Of a DNA stretch of 17,316 bases, positions 7,628-14,200 are shown piece after piece (position 1 is the stretch's first letter; each line of letters opens with the position of its first letter). The position numbers were made by a program, and so were the translations under genes. The notes under the pieces are model-generated. The model worked only from the letters and a program-made list of their open reading frames with translations, had not been told where the DNA came from and did not search any database. The DNA comes from a bacterium UBP6_UBA1209. Its GTDB lineage: Bacteria > UBP6 > UBA1177. Where the stretch lies: contig DBXP01000033.1 in assembly GCA_002309575.1 (NCBI GenBank), positions 1 through 17,316 of the forward strand, read 5' to 3'.

Positions 7628-8229
7628 CTGTTTTTACAGTTGAATGTGTTCATTGCGGCTTCAACGCCGTTTTTGATGATCTCCGAGACGATCAGGTGCC
7701 AGCCTTTGCGGATCTCCTCGAGTGTCGTCAGCTGATCCTGCGAAAAGTTCATCAGAACATAGTCTGCGATCGGGATAGGAAGCTGCGGACGGCCTATGCC
7801 GAGCCTTATTCTCGTGAAGTTCGGATCTCCGAGTTCCGCGATTATCGACTTTATGCCGTTGTGACCGGCTGAACTCCCGCCTTTTCTTATCCTCTGCGAG
7901 CCGAAGCTGATATCCATGTCGTCGTGCGCGACCATGATGTTCGCACGGTCGATCTTGTAGTATCCGACTGCGCGGCTGACTGCAAAGCCTGAATTGTTCA
8001 TGTAAGTCGAAGGCTTCAGGATTATTGATTTTTTCCCTTCGATTTCACCTAAGGCTGCAAGACCGTTGAGCTTGTTTGAAAAGGAAAAAGGGGAGAAGTC
8101 AAAGCAGTCCGCGATCTCGTCGGCAAACATAAAACCTATGTTGTGACGTGTTTTTGAATATTTCTGATCCGGATTGCCCAGACCGACAATCAGGAAAAGC
8201 TTCGAGTTTGCTGCTTCCTCGGAAAACAA
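7624..8229 (-). CDS. pth: Peptidyl-tRNA hydrolase
   Basis: Pth cleaves peptidyl-tRNA released from stalled ribosomes and recycles the tRNA. The 201-residue sequence shows the family motifs in order: GLGNP (16-20), TRHN with catalytic His29, KPSTYMNNSG with Asn78, HDDMD with Asp103 and AGHNG with Asn124. These match E. coli Asn10/His20/Asn68/Asp93/Asn114. The frame has no suitable ATG; the only usable start is TTG at 8229, which gives about nine extra residues before the usual N-terminus and lacks a clear Shine-Dalgarno site. The start lies 14 bases after the rplY stop, so coupling to rplY is likely. rplY-pth adjacency is widespread in bacteria. Its stop shares CTAG with the stop of the convergent MopE-repeat gene. 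Confidence 0.95.
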   Translation of the reverse strand: MFSEEAANSKLFLIVGLGNPDQKYSKTRHNIGFMFADEIADCFDFSPFSFSNKLNGLAALGEIEGKKSIILKPSTYMNNSGFAVSRAVGYYKIDRANIMVAHDDMDISFGSQRIRKGGSSAGHNGIKSIIAELGDPNFTRIRLGIGRPQLPIPIADYVLMNFSQDQLTTLEEIRKGWHLIVSEIIKNGVEAAMNTFNCKNS

Positions 8230-8243
8230 AGCTGGAACAGCGG

Positions 8244-8804
8244 CTATTCGCCTCTGCCTTTGTTGAAGACGATTACCGGAGCATCCTGCTTGAATACCGG
8301 TCTTACGCCCTGCGGATAAGGAAGTGTCGAGATTTTAATGCGGTCACCGATTTCGTTGTTTGTAACGTCGACGAGGATTTCGTTAGGAATATCAGCCGGT
8401 TTGCAGGCAACCTTGAGCTCTTTGATGACCTGAAGGACCTTGCCGCCAGCGATCTCGCCTTTCGATCTTCCCTGTTTCGTTACCGGAACGACTGCCTCTA
8501 CTTCCTGATCTTCGGTTACGACCATAAGGTCAGCGTGAAGGATGCAGTTCTTAACGGGATGGATCTGGAAGTCGTGAGCCATTGCGAGATAGGTTTTGCC
8601 GTCGAAATCGAATTCAAGAACGACGTTTCTGCCCTTCGGTGTATGAAGAGCCTTAACGAAGTCCTTTCTTGATACGGACCCGCTGATATTGCTTTCGAGT
8701 GACTTTCCGTAAATTTCAACAGGAATGCATTCGTTGTTTCTGACAGCCTTGACGTTCTTTTTTCCCTGCTCTCTTTTCTCGACTGAGAGTTTGTAAGTTT
8801 CCAT
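8244..8804 (-). CDS. rplY: 50S ribosomal protein bL25, long CTC/TL5 type
   Basis: bL25 binds 5S rRNA in the large subunit. The 186-residue form has the N-terminal 5S-binding domain (about 1-95, with IPVEIYGK and the closing DFQIHPVKNCILHADLM) and the C-terminal TL5/CTC beta domain (about 96-186, with GEIAGGKVLQ and the CKPADIPNEILVDV stretch). The start at 8804 is chosen because GGAGG lies four bases upstream and METYKLSVEKR begins like other L25 proteins. A longer frame to 8915 exists but would read through the tRNA gene. It is co-transcribed behind tRNA-Gln and ahead of pth. Confidence 0.95.
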   Translation of the reverse strand: METYKLSVEKREQGKKNVKAVRNNECIPVEIYGKSLESNISGSVSRKDFVKALHTPKGRNVVLEFDFDGKTYLAMAHDFQIHPVKNCILHADLMVVTEDQEVEAVVPVTKQGRSKGEIAGGKVLQVIKELKVACKPADIPNEILVDVTNNEIGDRIKISTLPYPQGVRPVFKQDAPVIVFNKGRGE

Positions 8805-8824
8805 GATGCCTCCAAAAATAAAAA

Positions 8825-8899
8825 TGGCTGGGGCAGGAGGATTCGAACCCCCGGATGCCAGAACCAAAATCTGGTGTCTTACCGCTTGACGATGCCCCA
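8825..8899 (-). tRNA. tRNA-Gln (anticodon TTG), CCA encoded
   Basis: The minus strand folds as a cloverleaf. Acceptor arms TGGGGCA/TGCCCCA pair, with discriminator G and encoded CCA. The D arm is GTC...GAC, the anticodon arm is CCAGA-TTTTGGT-TCTGG (anticodon TTG, glutamine), and the T arm is GGGGG-TTCGAAT-CCTCC. The 3' end is only 20 bases from the rplY start, so tRNA and mRNA probably come from one transcript and are separated by tRNA processing. Confidence 0.97.
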
Positions 8900-8941
8900 A
8901 AGACAAAGCACACACTCCCCACGTTCAGGAGCTGCACCCCC

Positions 8942-8967
8942 AAAAAACCGTGAACAAAATTTCACGG
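8942..8967 (-). promoter_or_regulatory. Terminator-like hairpin at the 5' end of the tRNA-Gln transcript
   Basis: On the minus strand CCGTGAA (8967-8961), loop ATTTTG and TTCACGG (8954-8948) form a perfect 7-bp stem followed by six T (8947-8942), the form of an intrinsic terminator. It lies downstream of the promoter and upstream of the tRNA; its first base is where transcription is predicted to begin. No minus-strand gene lies upstream for it to terminate, so it may be an attenuator or a 5'-end structure. Confidence 0.55.
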
Positions 8968-8973
8968 GCGGGT

Positions 8974-9001
8974 TTTATAGTGGTTTTTGCCCGAAAGTCA
9001 A
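8974..9001 (-). promoter_or_regulatory. Strong promoter of the tRNA-Gln - rplY - pth unit
   Basis: TTGACT (9001-8996, 5/6) and TATAAA (8979-8974, 5/6) are separated by 16 bases on the minus strand, 75 bases before the tRNA. This is one of the best sigma70-like promoters in the window, as expected for stable RNA and ribosomal protein expression. Confidence 0.7.
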
Positions 9002-9083
9002 TTTTTTTATAGAATGCGTGGCTTGCAAAAAAAAAGAGATTTTTTCCATTTTTGTGGTAATAGCAGAGCGAATTTAATTACTT

Positions 9084-9088
9084 GGAGG
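9084..9088 (+). promoter_or_regulatory. Ribosome-binding site deciding the TTG start of the HAD gene
   Basis: GGAGG is followed by five bases and TTG at 9094. It overlaps the first codons of the longer frame starting with TTG at 9082, which therefore cannot be the true start. Confidence 0.75.
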
Positions 9089-9093
9089 ATATT

Positions 9094-9693
9094 TTGCAGT
9101 CTAAAAAAACTCTGGCGCTTTTCGATTTCGACGGAACGATCACGACTAAGGACAGCTTCATCCCGTTTATGTTTTTTGCCTGCGGGAGCGCCAAATCTAT
9201 CCTGATTTTTATCCTGACATTTCCGTATGTTGTCGCCTACATCCTCAAACTCTGCCCGCTGATCACGATGAAGGAGGCTTTTCTCAAGCTTATGATCAGG
9301 GGCTGGACGCGGGAAAAGTTCGACTCTGTCGCAAAGGACTTTTATGCAGAGGTCATCCGGCCGCTTGTCAAACAGTCGGCAGCCGATGCGATAAGAAAGC
9401 ACCTCGCCGACGGTGCCGACGTTTCGCTTGTTTCGGCTTCTCCCGAGGATTGGCTGCGTCCCTTTACCGAGGAGTTCGGGATCAATCTGATCGCAACGCG
9501 CCTTGAGGTCGTCGACGGCCGCTACACCGGAAAGATCCTCGGAAACAACTGCAAAAAGGCGGAAAAGGTGGCCAGAGTCCGCGAACGCTACGATGTCGGC
9601 AGCTATACCGATATCTACGCCTACGGCGATTCAAACGGCGATACCGAGATGCTGGCGATGTCGAACCACCCTCACTACCGTTTTTTCAAATGA
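9094..9693 (+). CDS. HAD-IB family hydrolase (SerB/PgpC-like phosphatase)
   Basis: This 199-residue phosphatase has all four haloacid-dehalogenase motifs: DFDGT (Asp11 nucleophile, Asp13 acid/base), SASPEDW in motif II, Lys within NNCKKAEK as motif III, and YGDSNGD in motif IV for magnesium. The cap inserted after motif I (about 20-75) is hydrophobic and helical, with an Ile/Leu/Phe-rich stretch. This resembles the HAD-IB subfamily that includes phosphoserine phosphatases and the phosphatidylglycerophosphatase PgpC. The hydrophobic cap would suit a lipid phosphate, but the substrate cannot be read from the sequence. It starts at TTG 9094, set by the GGAGG site. It lies upstream of the OmpA gene on the same strand, with a separate promoter between them. 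Confidence 0.85.
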   Translation: MQSKKTLALFDFDGTITTKDSFIPFMFFACGSAKSILIFILTFPYVVAYILKLCPLITMKEAFLKLMIRGWTREKFDSVAKDFYAEVIRPLVKQSAADAIRKHLADGADVSLVSASPEDWLRPFTEEFGINLIATRLEVVDGRYTGKILGNNCKKAEKVARVRERYDVGSYTDIYAYGDSNGDTEMLAMSNHPHYRFFK

Positions 9694-9695
9694 TT

Positions 9696-9723
9696 TTGTA
9701 TTTGATTTAAGAATCACTATAAT
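9696..9723 (+). promoter_or_regulatory. Candidate promoter of the OmpA-family gene
   Basis: A perfect TATAAT at 9718-9723 is preceded after 16 bases by TTGTAT (9696-9701, 3/6). It begins just after the HAD gene stop and lies about 32 bases upstream of the OmpA ATG. The -10 is strong and the -35 weak. Confidence 0.45.
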
Positions 9724-9755
9724 CTGATGCTTTTTTGTGTACAACGAGGTGTTAT

Positions 9756-11168
9756 ATGAAAATCAAACTGGGTAAACTGCTTTTATCCGTTCTCATCGCC
9801 GCAAGCCTTAATGTGCTTTACGCCGATGGCTTTGCAATAGACAGCAACAAGTTCAAAACTTCGCCGTTCGACGATGGTTTCCTGACCGTTTACGGAGCTT
9901 CCGGGCTTGAAGACGGGCTTCTCGGCGTCGGCTTCATCATGAATTACCAGTACAAGCCGGTCCTGCTTTCCAACGGCGACGGGTCGCACCGCAGCGTCGT
10001 TAAAAACCAGCTCACGGCCGATGTTTCGTTTTTCTACAGCTTCGTCAAATGGTTCGACCTCGGAGTCTCTCTTCCGGTCGTTCTCTTCCAGAACGGCGAC
10101 GGGTGGAACAAAAACTCCGGTTCGATAACTGCGGGCGGTGTAGGCGACCTCAGGCTCGTCCCGCGTTTTCAGCTCTTCAGCCTCAAGGACGGTCTGATCG
10201 CGATGTCGGTCGTCACTGAGGTTTCGGCTCCGACCGGGAAGCAGATCGATGCTGTCCTCGGCAGCAGGCAGTTCACCTTCAGACCGGCGATAGCGATCGG
10301 TTCGGCTTCGAAGTGGGTCGATTTTTCGGCGAACCTTTACTATCATCTTCTGCCGAAGCAGACCTTCGGCGTTTCAAACTTCGACGACGAGTTCGGTCTC
10401 GATCTTGGTCTGAATGTCCATGCGATGGAGAAACTGCTTGATGTGAACGCAGAGTTCCGTTCGGCGACTTCTATCGCCGATCCGTTCGACAACAAGGCTG
10501 TCGACTATATCGAGTTCGGCGGCGGCGTCCGTGTAAAGACTCCGGTGAACCTTGACGTCGTTGCAGGCGCTTTCGGAGGGTTCGGCTCCGCTGTAGGTAT
10601 CCCGAAATTCCGTCTCTATGCCGGTTTCACATGGAATATGTCGGCTCCGATACCGAAAAAGACGGACAAGGATGTCCAGAACAGCGTTTCCGCCGGAGAA
10701 AAGCAGGAGGTCAAGAAACAGGACAACGCCTCTCAGAAAAAGCAGGTCGTAAATCTGGAATCGGATAAAAAACAGGCTCCGACACCGGAACAGAAGGCTG
10801 CCGCTCAGTCGGAGACAAAGACGCTTCCCGCTCCGCCCGAAAAAACCGGCGAAAGGCTCCAGGTCGTCGTCCGCTTCATGCACAACTCGGATTACATCAA
10901 GGATCCGGTTGATATCGAAAAGATCGCTCTGATCCTGACCAACAACTTTACGCTTAAGATAAGGATCGAGTCTCACATCGACAAGCACGAAAGCGCTGAT
11001 ATGTCGATGAAGCGTGCCCAGGCCGTAAAGGCGATCCTCGTGAAGAGCGGCATCGAGGCGAAACGAATCATAATCAAGAATATCGGTGCGAAAGAGCCTG
11101 TCTCGACCGATGACAGCGAGCTCGAAAAGGCGAAGAACAGACGTGTCGAGTTCTTCATCGTTCAGTAG
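9756..11168 (+). CDS. OmpA-family outer-membrane protein with N-terminal barrel-like domain
   Basis: The protein has 470 residues from ATG 9756, preceded by GAGG; the upstream TTG at 9735 lacks a site. Residues 1-23 are a signal peptide (cut near LYA/DG). Residues 24-293 are a beta-rich region of alternating Gly/aromatic strands, likely an outer-membrane barrel, with segments such as NGDGSHRSVVKNQ and LGVSLPVVLFQNGDG that resemble myxobacterial OmpA-like proteins. Residues 297-365 are a Lys/Gln/Pro-rich linker. Residues 366-470 are an OmpA_C/MotB-type peptidoglycan-binding domain ending AKNRRVEFFIVQ, with Asp409 and Arg420 at the positions that bind diaminopimelate in OmpA. It probably ties the outer membrane to the cell wall. 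The barrel assignment is inference; the OmpA_C domain is clear. Confidence 0.88.
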   Translation: MKIKLGKLLLSVLIAASLNVLYADGFAIDSNKFKTSPFDDGFLTVYGASGLEDGLLGVGFIMNYQYKPVLLSNGDGSHRSVVKNQLTADVSFFYSFVKWFDLGVSLPVVLFQNGDGWNKNSGSITAGGVGDLRLVPRFQLFSLKDGLIAMSVVTEVSAPTGKQIDAVLGSRQFTFRPAIAIGSASKWVDFSANLYYHLLPKQTFGVSNFDDEFGLDLGLNVHAMEKLLDVNAEFRSATSIADPFDNKAVDYIEFGGGVRVKTPVNLDVVAGAFGGFGSAVGIPKFRLYAGFTWNMSAPIPKKTDKDVQNSVSAGEKQEVKKQDNASQKKQVVNLESDKKQAPTPEQKAAAQSETKTLPAPPEKTGERLQVVVRFMHNSDYIKDPVDIEKIALILTNNFTLKIRIESHIDKHESADMSMKRAQAVKAILVKSGIEAKRIIIKNIGAKEPVSTDDSELEKAKNRRVEFFIVQ

Positions 11169-11284
11169 ACTGCTTCCGAAAGTATCTGAAATCCCTTAAA
11201 TCTCTTTACAAAACCTCTTGTTTTTTTCTGAACATGGGTAATATATGCTGTTTTTGGATTGTTTTTTACAATTTCTTATATGTT

Positions 11285-11289
11285 GGAGG
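11285..11289 (+). promoter_or_regulatory. Ribosome-binding site deciding the macroglobulin start
   Basis: GGAGG is followed by five bases and ATG at 11295. It rules out the upstream in-frame TTG at 11259, which has no site, and places the lipoprotein signal peptide at the very N-terminus. Confidence 0.75.
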
Positions 11290-11294
11290 CGGAA

Positions 11295-14200
11295 ATGAAG
11301 CACAGATTTACGGTGATCATAACGGTATTTTTGCTCTTTTTGCTGCTTGGCTGCAGCAAATCGAATTCAGGCAGCAACGCGATCGATCCTTTCGGCGAGA
11401 TCGACCCCGAGCTTGACCGGATAATCGAACTTGACGGTGTCTCGGTAAACGAGAGCCACATCTTCATCTATTTCAGTAATGACAAATATTTTCTCAATGT
11501 CCCGGTGACTCTGGAGAGCGGGAGATCCCCTTTGAATGCCGATGTAACGGTCAGTGTCGACACGCTTTCCGGAGAATCTGTAAGCGACATGAAACGTTCG
11601 TCCAAGGCCGAGATCACGGATAAGACCGAAAAGTTGGATATCGATCTCGGAAAGGATTATCTGCCGGCAGCGGAGGAACTTCCGAAGCTCGTTCTGAAAT
11701 ACTCTCTCAAGTGGGGCAACAAAAAGCTTTCGGGAGCTGTTTCGATGTTCAGGATCTCTCCGCGGACAAAGACTCAGGTCCTTGGCGCAGACACGATCGT
11801 CGACGGCGAGGAGTCCATTTTTCGTATTTTTGTGAACGACATGCTCTCTGGAAGTCCGGTCGACGGAACGTCGGACGTTATGAAAAAAGATATCTCGGCA
11901 GAGCTTTTTTCCGGAGATACACCGCTTGGCAAATTCAGCGCAAAGGTCGATGAATTCGGTATGGCGACGCTTCCGCTTTCGCTTGAAGAGTTGAGCTCGC
12001 CGTATCTCAAGATGGTCGTTACGACCGAGACGGCATACGGGACCAAAAGCGTTGTCGTTCCGCTTCACGCGACAAGCAGGGCTGAAGGCGCGAAGACGCT
12101 TCTCACAACGGACAAGCCGCTTTACCAGCCGGGGCAGACGATCCACATCCGCACGCTTTCTCTGCAGCAGGGGACGAAGGAGCCTCTCGCTGATGTCGAC
12201 TTCACCTTCGAGATCACCGATCCGAAGGGAAACAAGGTCTTCAAGGAGCACGGAAAGACGAGCGAATTCGGTATCTATTCGACCGATTTCAAGCTTGCGA
12301 GTCTCGTAAATCTCGGAAACTACACTATTTCAGCTTTGATCAACGGCGAAAAGGCGGCTGAAAAGACCGTGACAGTCGAAAGGTATGTGCTTCCGAAATT
12401 CGACATCGCCGTCAGCTTCGACAAGGGTTTTTACATGCCTGGCGATACGGTCAAGGCTATGCTTTCGTCGAACTATTTCTACGGCAAACCTGTCAGCAAG
12501 GGGGCGCTCCATGTCGAAGTAAGAACAACGGATGTCTCTGAAAATATTATACAAATTATTGATGCAACACTTTCGGAAAACGGCGAATACTCTTTCAATG
12601 CAAATCTTCCATACTATTTGACCGGAAGTGCTCTCGACCAGGGTGCGGCGAGCGTGAAGTTCGAGATCACCGTTACCGATACCGCAGACCACACGCAGTC
12701 GGTCGTCAAGAGCGTGAAGGTGGTCCAGGATCCGATAAACATCGCGCTTGTCCCGGCGGCGGGGAAGATCCTGCCGGGCGTCGGGCAGAGGATGTACCTT
12801 ATCCTGACAGATCCTCTTGGGGCTCCGGTCGCTTCGGCGGCGAAGCTCGAGTTCGGAGATGAAACAGAAGAGATCGTTGTCGACGAGAGCGGCTTTGCCG
12901 AGTTCGATCTTTTGATCCCGGAGGAGGGCAGAGTCTTGGTAACGGTGGCTGCAAACGGCAAAAGTGTCACGAGGGATTTCAGATTCACCTCGGACGGCAG
13001 CAGCGAGTTTATCTTTATCGCGACGGATTCTCCGATCTACGATGCGGAGGATGAGGTCGAGCTCGAGATCTTCACCGGCTACGACCCGAGCACGAAGCAG
13101 CCTGAACTGATGCCCGACAGAGCCTATCTCGATATCGTCGCCGACGGGCAGATCAGGAGCACCAGGACGATCGTTCTCGAGGAGGGCAGGGGCCTTCTCA
13201 AGCTTGATCTTGACGAGACGATGCACGGTGTTGTCGAATTTCTGGCATACTATCTGACGAAGGAGGGCAATATCATCCGCGCTTCAAAGGCGGTTTATGT
13301 CAGAAAGGCGAGCTCGCTGAACGTCAATTTCACGACGGATAAGGAGGAATACAAGCCGAGAGAGACGGCGAAGGCCCGTTTCGAGGTCAAGGATGCCGAG
13401 GGAAATCCCGTCACGGCGGCTCTCGGCGTTTCGATGGTCGACGAGGCTGTTTTCCATGTGATGGATTTCCTGCCGGGCATGGAGAAGACCTACTTTGATG
13501 TCGAAAGTGCCGTAATGGAGTCGAATTACGCGATCTACGGAACAAGCTACAACGAAATCGTGACTCCGGTCGACGACGAGGAGCAGGAGGAGGAGATCGA
13601 AAAGCGTGCCGAGGCCTTCTTCGCCGACAATGCCGGAAATCTGACTCACGGCGTCTCGGCTGAAGATTATTCTGAGTACGAACGGCTTCTCAGGAACTAT
13701 TCGGAAGAGGCTGTCGAAGCAAAGGCGCAGAAGTTTGCCGAAGAGAATCACTTTTCCCCCGATGACTGCGAAAACTCCGGATTCAACGAGGAGAAGCTGA
13801 GCCAGCTGCTTAAAAATCCCAAGTATGCCGACCCGTGGGGAAATATCATGAAGGGCGAAATCTCCTGGAGCTCCCGCAATTGGATCGATGTCACCCTGAC
13901 ATCGGCGGGGCCTGACGAGATCGCAGGAAGCGGAGACGACATCGAGACGGATGTCGAGATCTGTGAAAGAAGCTACAAAGGCGGCGATGGAGACGATACT
14001 TATGAGGACGGGTCGGTGGATGTGGATACCGGTGACAACGGCGGCGGCTGGGATACCGGTGATCCCGGTGACCCGTGGGAGGAGCCGAGTGCCGATCCCG
14101 GCGAGGATGACAATCACGGGAGTTCGGTGAAGGTCCGCGAATGGTTCCCCGAGACGCTCTATTTCAATCCTCAGCTGATTACGGATGAAAACGGAGTCGC

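Noticed and set aside
8148..8672. A 174-codon plus-strand frame across pth and rplY
   Set aside because: It is antisense to two clear conserved genes and its product shows no recognisable motif.
8805..8915. N-terminal extension of rplY to an ATG at 8915
   Set aside because: It would translate through tRNA-Gln, and the internal ATG at 8804 has a perfect GGAGG site and the usual L25 N-terminus.
9735..9755. TTG start for the OmpA-family gene giving seven extra residues
   Set aside because: It has no ribosome-binding site and would precede the signal peptide; ATG 9756 has GAGG upstream.
11200..11230. Possible terminator after the OmpA-family gene (ACAA...TTGT followed by T run)
   Set aside because: The stem is only four A/T-rich base pairs, too weak to support.
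11367..14117. Several long minus-strand open frames (up to about 298 codons) opposite the macroglobulin gene
   Set aside because: They lie inside a well-supported plus-strand gene, lack ribosome-binding sites and domain motifs, and arise from its codon bias.
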